NCBI RefSeq assembly: GCF_009856355.1 | Contig: NZ_WMEW01000010.1 | Location: 1-64,000, forward strand | Length of the DNA: 64,000 bases | Direction of reading: 5' to 3' | Source of the DNA: Halobacillus litoralis | Lineage (GTDB): Bacteria; Bacillota; Bacilli; Bacillales; Halobacillaceae | In this document: piece by piece, positions 1 through 8,246 of the stretch | Layout: each line of letters opens with the position of its first letter | Position numbering within the stretch: position 1 is the stretch's first letter | The notes under the pieces: model-generated | The model's input: the letters and a program-made list of their open reading frames with translations, nothing else | What the model was told of the DNA's origin: nothing | Database searches by the model: none | Translations under genes and position numbers: made by a program

Positions 1-187
1 TCGCTGGGTAGCTACGTGTGGTCGGGATAAGTGCTGAAAGCATCTAAGCATGAAGCCCCCCTTGAGATGAGATTTCCCTCTGCTTCGAGCAGATAAGATC
101 CCTCAGAGACGATGAGGTTGATAGGTCCGAGGTGGAAGCGTGGTGACACGTGGAGCTGACGGATACTAATGGATCGATGACTTATCT
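1..187 (+). rRNA. 23S ribosomal RNA, 3' end (partial)
   Basis: The first ~187 bases match the conserved 3' terminal part of bacterial 23S rRNA: the run from gtgctgaaagcatctaagc through cggatactaat to the gatcgatgactta terminus is typical of Bacillaceae. The gene enters from the left edge, so only the last domain VI segment is present. The exact 3' end is placed by analogy at about 187. It is transcribed toward the 5S gene, so this is the distal end of an rrn operon. Confidence 0.95.
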
Positions 188-387
188 ATATGAAAAAGGC
201 GAAAGCGACTGGTCAAATCCGACTGGCTAAGCAAACATTCGTAAAGGCTGTTTTTTTCAGTCTTGAAGAAGGTGTGCTTAGAACAGCGAGGATTTAGGAG
301 CTGCAGCCGGACTGAACTTCGTGAATGATGTTTAATCAATAAATGTTTCCTTATCCGGTTTTGAGGGTTCACCTCAAACTTTATATC

Positions 388-504
388 GATGTGGTAGTGA
401 AGGCGAAGAGGTCACACCTGTTCCCATGCCGAACACAGCAGTTAAGCTCTTCAGCGCCGATGGTAGTCGGGTTTACCCCCGTGAGAGTAGGACGCCGCCA
501 CATC
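388..504 (+). rRNA. rrf: 5S ribosomal RNA
   Basis: A complete 5S gene is recognisable from the conserved gcgaagaggtcacacctg, cccatgccgaacac, gttaagctcttcagcgccga and gagagtaggacgccgcca blocks. The two ends (gatgtggtag and ctgccgccacatc-like) pair to form helix I. It lies about 200 bp after 23S, and a hairpin terminator follows directly. No tRNA gene follows, so this looks like the end of the rrn operon. Confidence 0.95.
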
Positions 505-507
505 ACT

Positions 508-541
508 CAAACCCTTCAGGATTTTCCTGAAGGGTTTTTTC
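508..541 (+). terminator. rrn operon terminator
   Basis: A 12-bp perfect inverted repeat (aaacccttcagg / cctgaagggttt) with a 5-base loop and a run of T follows the 5S gene directly. Confidence 0.9.
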
Positions 542-697
542 TATTTTATTTTTCCATCAATCGTAAACAAGTGAATGTTCATGGGGTTCTAATGATTTCT
601 AAGCAAAGCGTGTGCCTTCAGCCCCTTTTTTATAATACAACCAGAGTCTTTAGTCACGAATTCGTGCCATCTGCCTGCTGTGGTGTTTAAAGGAAGC

Positions 698-711
698 GAT
701 AAACGGTTATC
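698..711. promoter_or_regulatory. Palindrome upstream of the alcohol dehydrogenase gene
   Basis: The 14-mer gataaacggttatc is a near-perfect palindrome (gataa/ttatc arms) 40 bp before the dehydrogenase start. It resembles a degenerate cre box but misses the outer T-G and C-A positions. It could be an operator of unknown specificity; this is a candidate only. Confidence 0.3.
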
Positions 712-750
712 TCCACATTGTGAGTTCAAATCTAGTTTGGAGGTATGAAC

Positions 751-1917
751 ATGAATCGATTTACAATTCCCCGAGATATTTACTTTGGTGAAAATGCTCT
801 TGAAGTACTGCAGGACATCAAAGGTAACCGGGCACTCCTTGTTATTGGCGGAGGCTCCGTTAAAGAAAATGGCAATCTGGATACAATTAAACAACATTTA
901 TCTAAAGCAGATATAGAAACGAAGGTTATTGAAGGAATTACAGAAGAACCGTCTACGGATTTAGTAAACAATCATCTGGAAGAAGTGAAGAACTTTGGAC
1001 CGGATTGGATTATCGGTATTGGCGGAGGTTCTCCTATGGATGCTGCCAAAGCCTTGTGGATTTTCTATGAACATCCAGACCTTACGTTCCAGGATGCGAT
1101 GCAGCCATTTAACCTGCCAGCTCTAAGAGAGAAGGCAAAGTTTGCAGGTATTCCTACCACAAGTGGTACAGCTTCTGAAATCTCCAACCTATCCGTGATT
1201 ACCGAATCAGAAACAGGAGTGAAGTATCCACTCGCTGATTTTGAGCTGACTCCTGATCTTGCGGTGATTGATCCGGTAATGGTTGAATCCATGCCGAAAC
1301 GCGTAACCGCCTATAGTGGTATGGACGCTGTGACACACAGCATTGAGGCGTATGTGGCTAAGCCAAGAACGACCTTCACGGATGCATTGTCCATTGAGGC
1401 ACTGGAGACGTTGAATCAGCATCTTCTGTCTTCCTATAAAGATGATCAGGATTCCCGTGAAAAAGTCCACTATGCACAAGCGATGGCAGGAATGGCTTTT
1501 GCTAATGCTGTTCTTGGGAATGTTCACAGCCTGGCTCATAAAAGTGGACCTACGTTCGGTGTTCCGCACGGTTGTGCAAACGCGATCTATCTCCCATATG
1601 TCATCCAGTTCAACCGCAGTGTAGTTGAGGACCGATATGCGGCTCTGGCACGGCGGATCGGCCTTTCCGGTCAATCTGATGCCGAACTTGTTGACCGCTT
1701 GATCGAGTGGGTGCGCAATCTCAATAAAGAGATGGGTATCCCAAATACACTAAAAGACTTTGGTGTAGAGGAAGAGTTGTTTAAAGAGCACGTGGATCAA
1801 ATGGCCGCCAATGCTGTAGAAGATCCATGTACAGGCACCAACCCACGTGAAACATCTGTAGAGCAGATGAAACAATTGTTTGAAGCCGCTTATTATGGTA
1901 AAGATGTCAATTTTTAA
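751..1917 (+). CDS. Iron-containing alcohol dehydrogenase
   Basis: A cytoplasmic NAD(P)-dependent group III (iron-type) alcohol dehydrogenase of 388 residues, the usual family length. Seen in the sequence: a Rossmann-like N-terminal half with GGGS near 31 and the GGGSPMDAAKAL nucleotide-binding motif near 93; the IPTTSGTASE block; and the metal-binding histidines in the HSLAHKSG and VPHGCANA segments. The start at 751 is chosen because TTGGAGGT at 737-744 then has a 6-base spacing; an in-frame ATG at 745 touches the ribosome binding site and is unlikely. The gene stands alone between the rrn operon and an IS remnant. The exact substrate (butanol, 1,2-propanediol or other) cannot be told from sequence. 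Confidence 0.9.
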   Translation: MNRFTIPRDIYFGENALEVLQDIKGNRALLVIGGGSVKENGNLDTIKQHLSKADIETKVIEGITEEPSTDLVNNHLEEVKNFGPDWIIGIGGGSPMDAAKALWIFYEHPDLTFQDAMQPFNLPALREKAKFAGIPTTSGTASEISNLSVITESETGVKYPLADFELTPDLAVIDPVMVESMPKRVTAYSGMDAVTHSIEAYVAKPRTTFTDALSIEALETLNQHLLSSYKDDQDSREKVHYAQAMAGMAFANAVLGNVHSLAHKSGPTFGVPHGCANAIYLPYVIQFNRSVVEDRYAALARRIGLSGQSDAELVDRLIEWVRNLNKEMGIPNTLKDFGVEEELFKEHVDQMAANAVEDPCTGTNPRETSVEQMKQLFEAAYYGKDVNF

Positions 1918-1952
1918 TCAATGAGAAACGCCCGGTCAATGACCGGGCGTTC

Positions 1953-1992
1953 AGCTTGTAGAGAAACTCCTGTTTCTTTACAAGCTTTTTTC
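1953..1992 (+). terminator. Terminator downstream of the alcohol dehydrogenase
   Basis: A hairpin with outer arms agcttgta / tacaagct and inner arms gaaac / gtttc is followed by six T. It lies just inside the left end of the IS remnant and probably now terminates the dehydrogenase transcript. Confidence 0.75.
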
Positions 1993-2149
1993 TTTCTTAC
2001 CGCCAGGAGCGGGAGCCCCTTCCCTTTCCGCGGACGAGCGCCCGAGCTTCCTCGCAAAAACCACGCTCGCCGATCTCGGCCCACTCGTTCTTCCGCAGGA
2101 GTGGAAGGGGCGCCGCTCCTTGGGGATTCCTTAAATTCGAAAAAGACGC

Positions 2150-2278
2150 TTCCCCCAGCACAGCTGGATGGAAGGCAGTCTTTTTCATATTCTGGCAGGC
2201 AGCCGTCATCAGCGCCTGTGCTTTCCCTTTTTCTGTTCCACGCAGGCGGCATTCATCCACCGATAAGAGGAAAGTAAC
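2150..2278 (-). pseudogene. Transposase C-terminal fragment (IS1182-like)
   Basis: Read on the minus strand, this stretch encodes VDECRLRGTEKGKAQALMTA followed by ACQNMKKTAF. That arrangement (Arg-Gly near a Lys-rich turn, then an Ala-rich helix ending QNxKK) is the conserved tail of IS1182-type DDE transposases. About 40 codons remain and the catalytic domain is gone. It lies inside terminal inverted repeats, which fits a 5'-deleted insertion sequence. Downstream the frame runs on without meaning through GC-rich sequence. Confidence 0.6.
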
Positions 2279-2468
2279 CCTTTACACGACAAATGGACAG
2301 CTCTAACTGGTTAACACAGGCTTTTTCTACAGCTAAAACGTCCGGTCAATGATCGGGCGTTTTTATTTGGGAACGGAAATGATCCATCCATGAACATTTG
2401 AAAGTGTGGTAAAATATAGGCGGAAGGATACATACATATGGAACCCAGGCAATGAAGGAGCGTTTGAA

Positions 2469-2738
2469 ATGGTTCAGTTTGAAAGAAAGCGCAATACATT
2501 TTGGAATTGGAAGTATGCTGTACTGCTGCTGCTTCTCCCTCTTGGATTTTATCTTGTTTCCCTGAGAGAAGGAATCGGAGAAATCCAGCACATGATCTTT
2601 GTGGTCCTTATTATCTGGCTGGCTATTGCAGGCGTTTTCGGTTTAACTAACAGGTGGGACCGGCTCCAGGTGTACGGATATTTGTACCTTTTCAGCAGTC
2701 TATTATTCTCTTTCCTCGGACTTGTTTTTATTTGGTAA
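2469..2738 (+). CDS. Small integral membrane protein, unknown function
   Basis: I do not recognise this 89-residue protein. It has a short charged N-terminus (FERKRNTFWNWK) followed by three hydrophobic segments at roughly 13-31, 40-58 and 66-88. The last two are separated by a short polar loop with TNRWDRLQ, and the protein ends on a membrane helix. The start at 2469 follows GAAGGAG with an 8-base gap. It lies right after the IS remnant and about 50 bp before another small gene with which it may be co-transcribed. No catalytic motif is visible. Confidence 0.65.
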   Translation: MVQFERKRNTFWNWKYAVLLLLLPLGFYLVSLREGIGEIQHMIFVVLIIWLAIAGVFGLTNRWDRLQVYGYLYLFSSLLFSFLGLVFIW

Positions 2739-2787
2739 TTCCGGTTGTATTTTCATAGATTCCTCGTTATACTGATTGGGAGAATAT

Positions 2788-3045
2788 ATGTTCGGGGTGA
2801 TCATCATACAACTGACGAGATGGAGTTATTCACGTAGGAAAATGGTCCGCGGATATTTTGATAAGTTCCCACATTCAACCGTATACTTCAGAAGAATACG
2901 GCGCTTCTATATTATTTATATGGTCGATTGGCATGAGCTGGATCCGGTCATCACGCCTGAGGATCGTGAAGGGATGCAGCTGCTGATCAACCGTGAGCTT
3001 GGACGCGAGGAAGAATATAATCAAAGAAAGTCGAGAAAAGGCTGA
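2788..3045 (+). CDS. Small basic/acidic protein, unknown function
   Basis: An unrecognised protein of about 85 residues. It has a short hydrophobic N-terminus (FGVIIIQL), a very basic, aromatic middle (WSYSRRKMVRGYF, FRRIRRFYIIYMVDW) and an acidic to basic C-terminal helix. It may be a peripheral membrane protein. The ATG at 2788 follows GGGAGA weakly; a TTG at 2776 in the same frame is an alternative. The stop codon lies inside the terminator hairpin, so translation runs into the terminator stem. Confidence 0.6.
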   Translation: MFGVIIIQLTRWSYSRRKMVRGYFDKFPHSTVYFRRIRRFYIIYMVDWHELDPVITPEDREGMQLLINRELGREEEYNQRKSRKG

Positions 3046-3064
3046 CCTTTTCTCGACTTTTTTT
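3027..3064. terminator. Bidirectional terminator
   Basis: A 15-bp perfect inverted repeat (aaagtcgagaaaagg / ccttttctcgacttt) with a 4-base loop and T-rich flanks separates the convergent genes ending at 3045 and 3066. Confidence 0.9.
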
Positions 3065-3065
3065 A

Positions 3066-4325
3066 TCAGCCCATTGATTCCCAAGCGGCATGCATACCTG
3101 CAACCCGACCGGTGACCATAGCTGACGTAATGTTGTATCCTCCTGTATAGCCGTGGATGTCCAATACTTCTCCGCAGAAATAAAGACCCTGCATGAATTT
3201 CGACTGCATCGTATTTGGAACGATTTCCTTAATCGATACACCGCCTCCCGTAACAAAGGCTTTTTCAAGAGGCTGAGAGTCATGAACATGTACGGTAAAG
3301 TGTTTCAGCAGCTGAACGAACTGGTGAAGCTGCTGGTTGGACAGGTTCGCTGCTTTGTCTTCACGATCAATTTCGGACTGATCGAGTACATAATCCAGCA
3401 GACGCTCAGGTACCATCCCTTTGACTATATTCCGAAAAGCCTTTTTGGGCTGGTCCTGCATGGTCTTCTGCAGCTCGTCCAACAGAGACTGCTCATGCTG
3501 GTCTGGAAGAGCGTCAATCTCCACCTGGACAGGGGAGTGCCCTTTCATTAATTCTTTCACTACATACTGAGAGCAGCGTAGAACAGCCGGTCCGGAAAGG
3601 CCAAAGTGAGTGAACAGCATATCCATCCGGTGGGTAATGATTTTCTTCCCTTTCGGATTTAAAACAGATACGTTCACGCCTCGCAGGGAAAGTCCCTGCA
3701 GGGTTTTCTGTGTAATCACAGGATCTTTGGAAAGCAGGGGAACTTCGGTTGGAAAGAGCTTCGTAATTGTATGGCCTGCTTTTTTCGCCCATGCGTAGCC
3801 GTCTCCTGTAGACCCTGTATGTGGGACTGCTTTTCCACCAGCGGCAATGACGACCGCATTCGTTCGAATTTTTTCTTTGGACTTCAGAATGATCTCGTGT
3901 TCGTTCTCCCCGTAGTGAATGGCTTCTACAGGTGTTTCTTTTCTTACCTCGATATTCAACTCATCCATTCGGTTCAAAAGAGCCTGGACAACATCCTTGG
4001 CCTTATTACTGACCGGAAACATCCGGCCGTGATCCTCTTCCTTGAGAGCGACTCCAAGCCCCTCGAAGAAATCGATGATATCGTAATTGTTGAACACGGA
4101 GAAGGGACTGTAGAGAAATTTCCCGTTTCCCGGGATATGCTTAATCACTTCCTCCTCTGGAAGACGGTTCGTAACATTACAGCGTCCACCTCCGGAAATG
4201 GCCAGCTTTGTGCCCAGTTTCTTCCCTTTTTCAATCAACAGGGTACTTACACCCTGTTCGGCAGCTGCGATGGCTGCCATCAGCCCGGAAGGCCCGCCGC
4301 CAATGACGGTTACATGGTAATTCAT
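3066..4325 (-). CDS. ytfP: HI0933/BaiN-family FAD-dependent oxidoreductase
   Basis: A 419-residue cytoplasmic flavoprotein of the HI0933/YhiN/BaiN family. It opens with a dinucleotide-binding motif ([15 protein letters not shown], residues 7-21) and the acidic IEK end of beta-2. It then has [13 protein letters not shown] near 45 and the C-terminal FAD motif GGGVSIKEI followed by [19 protein letters not shown]. Family members have been linked to steroid or aromatic reduction, but the physiological substrate in bacilli is not settled. It is transcribed divergently from the flippase gene, with both promoters in the ~100 bp between 4326 and 4429. B. subtilis YtfP occupies the same neighbourhood. 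Confidence 0.88.
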   Translation of the reverse strand: MNYHVTVIGGGPSGLMAAIAAAEQGVSTLLIEKGKKLGTKLAISGGGRCNVTNRLPEEEVIKHIPGNGKFLYSPFSVFNNYDIIDFFEGLGVALKEEDHGRMFPVSNKAKDVVQALLNRMDELNIEVRKETPVEAIHYGENEHEIILKSKEKIRTNAVVIAAGGKAVPHTGSTGDGYAWAKKAGHTITKLFPTEVPLLSKDPVITQKTLQGLSLRGVNVSVLNPKGKKIITHRMDMLFTHFGLSGPAVLRCSQYVVKELMKGHSPVQVEIDALPDQHEQSLLDELQKTMQDQPKKAFRNIVKGMVPERLLDYVLDQSEIDREDKAANLSNQQLHQFVQLLKHFTVHVHDSQPLEKAFVTGGGVSIKEIVPNTMQSKFMQGLYFCGEVLDIHGYTGGYNITSAMVTGRVAGMHAAWESMG

Positions 4326-4429
4326 AAATGTCGTTCCTTTCTTATCTCATTCGTTCCTTGTTTATCCTCTATCTATGATAAAATAGATGAGGTCGATTCT
4401 ACAATAAAATTGAAGGTGAAAAGCGAATT

Positions 4430-6037
4430 ATGTCAAAAATACTTAAAGGTACCATGTTATTGACTGCAGGAACGTTCTTGTCCAAGTTCCTGGGAATGAT
4501 TTATACGGTTCCGTTTGAAAATATGGTGGGAACAGAAGGAACGGATCTGTTTTCCATTGCTTATGTTCCTTACAGCATCCTGCTCAGCTTATCGAGCATG
4601 GGGGTACCTGTTGCGGTTTCCAAGTTTGTATCCAAATACAACTCGCTTGGAGATTATGAAACAGGGCAGCGGATGTTAAAAGCGGGCCTGACCCTGATGT
4701 CTATTACCGGAGTCATCGCGTTTTTAATGCTGTACTTCTCAGCTGAACAGGTAGCCATATGGACAATCGGTCCGGATTCTGAACGCCTCGGTCATGCGAC
4801 GATGGTCATTCAGATGGTCAGTTTCGCCTTGCTCGTAATACCACCGATGAGTATTACAAGAGGTTTCTTCCAGGGCCACGAATCGATGGCTCCGACGGCG
4901 GTCTCACAAGTCGTTGAGCAGATCGTACGGATTGTCTTCCTCCTGGCCTCTGCGTTTATCATTGTCCAGGTACTTGGTGGACCGATCCACCAAGCTGTCG
5001 GGTTTGCAACCTTTGCCGCCTTTATCGGAGGGATTGCTTCCTGTATCGTTCTTTATGTGTATTGGAGAAAACGAAAGCCGTTCCTGGAAAACCAGCTGCA
5101 GGCCCAGGAATATACGTACGGCTTGTCCAATAAGGAAATGTTTAAGGAATTGTTCACATATGCCGGCCCTTTCATTCTGGTCGGAATTGCCACGCCTTTA
5201 TACCAGCTTGTCGACCAGTTCACTCTGGAGAAAGCAATTAAGGCGTCAGGCGCTGAATATAACAATGCCTTTTCGATCATTAATTTTCTAAGTCACAAAT
5301 TAATTATGATTCCCGTAACCCTCGGACTTGGATTATCACTGGCCCTGCTTCCGGCAATTACCCAGGCGTTTACGAAAAATGAGATGAGCCGGTTGAACAA
5401 GCAGATTAATCAGGCTCTGCAGATTGTTGCCCTGTTGATCATACCAGCCGTTGTTGGTTTATCAGTCGTCGCTTGGGAAGCGTACGCGACGTTTTACGGC
5501 GTGGATCATATTGAATACCGCGGAGATCTCCTCAGATGGTATGCACCGGTAGGCCTGTTCCTTGCTTTATACACGGTCACTTCTTCCATTCTTCAAGGAG
5601 TGAACAAGCAGAATTTTGCTGTGGTCAGTCTTGGTACAGGAATTCTGCTGAAAATCAGCCTGAACTGGTGGCTTATCCAGCTGCTGGGTGCCAAAGGCGC
5701 GATTTTAGCTACAGGAATTGGTGTGGCTGCAGCCGTCGGGCTCAATTTCTGGCGGATATTTACGACCATCGAATTTGCTTATAAACAGCTGCTGAAGCGG
5801 ACGCTGCTTGTTGTGATTTTGACAGCCGTCATGGCCATTACGGTCATTATAGTCAAATGGCTGCTCGGTTTTGTATTTGACCCAACTGAAAACCGCCTGC
5901 ATGCTCTGATTGTATTGATACTCAGTATAGGGGCCGGCGGGATCGTCTACTTGTGGACGGCCTACAAGACGACACTGCTTGAACATGTACTGGGCGGAAG
6001 AGTCCGTGTGCTCAATAAGTTCTTGAAGCGCAGCTAA
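4430..6037 (+). CDS. murJ: MurJ-type lipid II flippase (MATE/MVF superfamily)
   Basis: A 535-residue polytopic membrane protein with about 14 hydrophobic segments. It is related to the polysaccharide/SpoVB family and to B. subtilis YtgP, which was shown genetically to act as a MurJ-like lipid II flippase. Seen here: N-terminal TAGTFLSKFLGMIYTVPF, the amphipathic loops rich in Arg/Lys (KFVSKYNSLGDYETGQRM), and repeated helix breaks with Pro-Gly. It would move undecaprenyl-linked peptidoglycan precursor outward. A 12-bp gap with AAGGAGG leads to the pseudouridine synthase gene, so the two are probably one transcript. A SpoVB-like role is an alternative, but the gene order argues for the YtgP ortholog. 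Confidence 0.85.
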   Translation: MSKILKGTMLLTAGTFLSKFLGMIYTVPFENMVGTEGTDLFSIAYVPYSILLSLSSMGVPVAVSKFVSKYNSLGDYETGQRMLKAGLTLMSITGVIAFLMLYFSAEQVAIWTIGPDSERLGHATMVIQMVSFALLVIPPMSITRGFFQGHESMAPTAVSQVVEQIVRIVFLLASAFIIVQVLGGPIHQAVGFATFAAFIGGIASCIVLYVYWRKRKPFLENQLQAQEYTYGLSNKEMFKELFTYAGPFILVGIATPLYQLVDQFTLEKAIKASGAEYNNAFSIINFLSHKLIMIPVTLGLGLSLALLPAITQAFTKNEMSRLNKQINQALQIVALLIIPAVVGLSVVAWEAYATFYGVDHIEYRGDLLRWYAPVGLFLALYTVTSSILQGVNKQNFAVVSLGTGILLKISLNWWLIQLLGAKGAILATGIGVAAAVGLNFWRIFTTIEFAYKQLLKRTLLVVILTAVMAITVIIVKWLLGFVFDPTENRLHALIVLILSIGAGGIVYLWTAYKTTLLEHVLGGRVRVLNKFLKRS

Positions 6038-6049
6038 GGAGGAATAGGA

Positions 6050-6769
6050 TTGAGAATTGATAAACTGCTCGCCAATATGGGATATGGAACTCGTAAAGAA
6101 GTGAAAGGCCTTTTGAAAAGCGGCCATGTCCGCATCAATGGCGAACCGGAAAAAAGCCCGAAAAGCCATGTGGATCCTAACGAAGATTTAGTGACCGTTA
6201 TGGGAGATGAAGTGGAGTACCGGGAATACATCTACTTGATGATGAACAAACCTGGTGATCTGATATCCGCTACTGAAGACCCGCATGAAACAACTGTCAT
6301 CGATATTCTCCAGCCGGAGGATATCGTCTTCGAACCTTTTCCTGTCGGGCGGCTGGATAAGGATACAGAAGGTCTGCTGCTGATAACGAATGATGGGCAG
6401 TTGAACCACAGGCTGACATCTCCGAAAAAAGATGTAGGTAAAACATACTTTGCCCGGATTGAAGGGAAGGTTACAGAGAGTGATGTGGAGAAATTCTCTG
6501 AAGGGGTTACCCTGGATGATGGCTACCATACCAAGCCGGGCGATCTGGTGATTCTCTCTTCTGATGAATTTTCGGAAATTGAACTGACGATTACAGAAGG
6601 CAAGTTCCATCAGGTGAAGCGGATGTTTGAAGCTGTCGGGAAAAAGGTCGTGTACCTGCAGCGGATTAAAATGGGTGAACTGGTTCTTGATGAAGAGCTG
6701 GAGCTCGGAGAATACCGTGAGCTGACGGATGAGGAACTGGAGTATTTGAGGAAGATCACAAACCTCTAA
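6050..6769 (+). CDS. ytzG: 16S rRNA pseudouridine synthase (RsuA family)
   Basis: A 239-residue RsuA/RluB-type enzyme that isomerises a specific uridine in 16S rRNA (U516 in E. coli). Domains: an S4 RNA-binding domain at 1-55 (RIDKLLANMGYGTRKEVKGLL), then the catalytic domain with the GRLDKDTEGLLLITNDG motif near 102-118, where Asp in RLDKDT is the nucleophile. The C-terminal EGKFHQVKRMFEAVGKKV block is also typical. The start is TTG at 6050, supported by AAGGAGG at 6036-6042. It follows the flippase gene and is ended by the hairpin at 6788. Confidence 0.92.
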   Translation: MRIDKLLANMGYGTRKEVKGLLKSGHVRINGEPEKSPKSHVDPNEDLVTVMGDEVEYREYIYLMMNKPGDLISATEDPHETTVIDILQPEDIVFEPFPVGRLDKDTEGLLLITNDGQLNHRLTSPKKDVGKTYFARIEGKVTESDVEKFSEGVTLDDGYHTKPGDLVILSSDEFSEIELTITEGKFHQVKRMFEAVGKKVVYLQRIKMGELVLDEELELGEYRELTDEELEYLRKITNL

Positions 6770-6787
6770 ATTCGAGAATAAGAAAAA

Positions 6788-6812
6788 AACACCCGGTCCA
6801 CGACCGGGTGTC
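6788..6812. terminator. Bidirectional terminator
   Basis: The inverted repeat acacccggtc / gaccgggtgt with a 3-base loop has an A-run on its left side, so on the minus strand it gives a canonical stem plus seven T. It serves the convergent ytzG and ytzE genes. Confidence 0.85.
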
Positions 6813-6840
6813 ATCTATATAAGAAGAGATAATGATTCAA

Positions 6841-7059
6841 TTATGAAATTTTGACCCTCTTTTCAGTGATTGTCCACCTTCCACGGTGTGGACTGGCTAC
6901 AAGCCCATTGTATTCCAGAATGCTTAAGTCCCTCTGCATTGTGCGATCAGTGATACCAAACTCATCTGCTAACTCATTTGTCGAGACTGTCCCTTTTTCT
7001 CTAATATAAAGGTAGACAGCTTTGATTCGGTCGAGCATACGTGATGATGGATGATTCAA
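6841..7059 (-). CDS. ytzE: Short DeoR-type helix-turn-helix protein
   Basis: A 72-residue protein consisting only of a winged helix-turn-helix of the DeoR type: MLDRIKAVYLYIREKG, then TVSTNELADEFGITDRTMQRDL, where the second part is the recognition helix, then a small wing. There is no effector-binding domain, as in B. subtilis YtzE at the same locus. It probably binds DNA as a dimer; the target is unknown. It is divergent from the K+ channel gene, and the paired 15-bp repeats at 7167-7201 in the shared intergenic region are a possible binding site (inference). Confidence 0.85.
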   Translation of the reverse strand: MNHPSSRMLDRIKAVYLYIREKGTVSTNELADEFGITDRTMQRDLSILEYNGLVASPHRGRWTITEKRVKIS

Positions 7060-7166
7060 AAAACCACTCCTTAATCGTCATTATATGGAACTTGTGATGC
7101 CAATGAATCTCTGAATTTGGTTTCATTCTACAATAATGAAAGGTATCGTGCTACTATAATCCCCTC

Positions 7167-7201
7167 AATTTACAGATTATTCACCTAATTTACAGATTAT
7201 T
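7167..7201. repeat. Tandem 15-bp direct repeat upstream of the K+ channel gene
   Basis: Two identical copies of aatttacagattatt start exactly 20 bp apart (7167 and 7187), 20 bp before the channel start codon at 7221. The two-turn spacing would place both copies on one DNA face. They lie between ytzE and yugO, so they may be an operator or may fall in the 5' leader of the channel mRNA. Confidence 0.6.
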
Positions 7202-7220
7202 AAAGATCGGAGGTATAAAA

Positions 7221-8246
7221 TTGTACTTTTTCAGGAAAATTCTTTTAAAAATGGTAAAGGTCAATAATCTTGTTCTTTTTTCAGCAAGTGCAGGCCTGCT
7301 GTTTCTATCCAGTATTTTGATCGTTTTCGTGGAAAATGATACCTTCCCGACATTATTTGATGGGTTCTGGTGGGTCATGACCACTGTAACGACTGTCGGA
7401 TACGGGGATTACTACCCTGTCAGTGCCGGAGGAAGGCTTATTGCCATCTTTTTATATGTCTTTGGGATCGGCCTCATAGGAATTGTGATTGGAAAAGTCG
7501 TCGATAGTCTGGCCATTTATAGAAAAAAGCGACTGGAAGGTGATATTGTGTATAAAGATGAAGGACATTTTGTGATTATCGGCTGGTCACAAAAAGCAGA
7601 ATATGCGGTGAGGGAAATGATGGACACGCATGAAGACTGTGAAATCGTACTGATTGATCAGCTTCCAAAAGCTCCGCTGCTCACTGAGAATATTTACTAC
7701 ATAAAAGGGGAGGCCGGAGACCAAAAGACACTGGAAAAAGCCAACATTACAAAGGCGGAAGCGGTGCTGATATTTGCGGATGATCAGATGACCAGCAACC
7801 AGATGATTGACGGTAAAACCCTCCTTATTGCATCATCGGTGGAGAATCTGGCGCCGGGGGTCCACACCATTGTGGAAATCATGGAAGAAAAGCATATTAA
7901 GAACTTTAAGCATGCACAGGTGGATGAGTTCATTGTTTCCAGTGAAACGATCTCTTCTCTTGCTGTCCGGGCGGCGTTTAGAAAAGGGGTTTCGGAAATT
8001 TATGGACAACTCTTGAAGCGTTCTGTCGGGGAAGATCTCTTTTATATTCCAACCCGGTCGGAATGGACAACGTACCGGGACGCTTTTCAAAACCTTCTAT
8101 CAGAAGGAGCCACTCTCATCGCAGACCGGAATGATCTGGCGATTAATCGAAAGCTGGATGAACGTATTCCAGCGGAGGCCGAACTCTATGTCGTTTGTGA
8201 TAAAACAACCTATGACACCATCGTTTCCAAAGGAGGACAATCATGA
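7221..8246 (+). CDS. yugO: Two-TM potassium channel with RCK domain (YugO-like)
   Basis: A 341-residue K+ channel of MthK/YugO architecture. It has TM1 at about 16-37, a pore helix, the selectivity filter TVGYGD at 58-63, TM2 at about 72-92, and then an RCK-N domain (GHFVIIGWSQKAEYAVREM onward) that binds nucleotide or ions. A C-terminal regulatory part follows. It would allow K+ efflux; in B. subtilis YugO drives biofilm electrical signalling. The start is TTG at 7221 with CGGAGGT at 7208-7214. The stop overlaps the pepV start (ATGA), so the two are translationally coupled. Confidence 0.9.
   Translation: MYFFRKILLKMVKVNNLVLFSASAGLLFLSSILIVFVENDTFPTLFDGFWWVMTTVTTVGYGDYYPVSAGGRLIAIFLYVFGIGLIGIVIGKVVDSLAIYRKKRLEGDIVYKDEGHFVIIGWSQKAEYAVREMMDTHEDCEIVLIDQLPKAPLLTENIYYIKGEAGDQKTLEKANITKAEAVLIFADDQMTSNQMIDGKTLLIASSVENLAPGVHTIVEIMEEKHIKNFKHAQVDEFIVSSETISSLAVRAAFRKGVSEIYGQLLKRSVGEDLFYIPTRSEWTTYRDAFQNLLSEGATLIADRNDLAINRKLDERIPAEAELYVVCDKTTYDTIVSKGGQS

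Larger units (their letters stand above)
1927..2361 (-). mobile_element. Decayed IS1182-like insertion sequence remnant
   Basis: A ~435-bp island is bounded by imperfect terminal inverted repeats. The left end (1927 on, aacgcccggtcaatgaccgg) matches the reverse complement of the right end (2361 back, aacgcccgatcattgaccgg), and similarity continues for about 38 bp through a gtagaraaa block. Each end is itself a palindrome, so transcribed copies would fold. The interior keeps a transposase C-terminal fragment on the minus strand and is locally GC-rich compared with its neighbours. No intact transposase is present. The family name rests on the transposase tail and is an inference. Confidence 0.7.

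Noticed and set aside
1207..1674. Minus-strand frame of 155 codons inside the alcohol dehydrogenase gene.
   Set aside because: Antisense shadow of conserved metal-binding sequence.
1990..2260. Overlapping frames on both strands in the GC-rich stretch after the alcohol dehydrogenase.
   Set aside because: They change frame relative to the transposase tail and carry no start signals; the region is explained as a decayed insertion sequence.
3771..4463. Long plus-strand frame opposite the flavoprotein gene.
   Set aside because: It is the complement of conserved FAD-binding sequence and runs into the murJ start; its composition is that of an antisense shadow.
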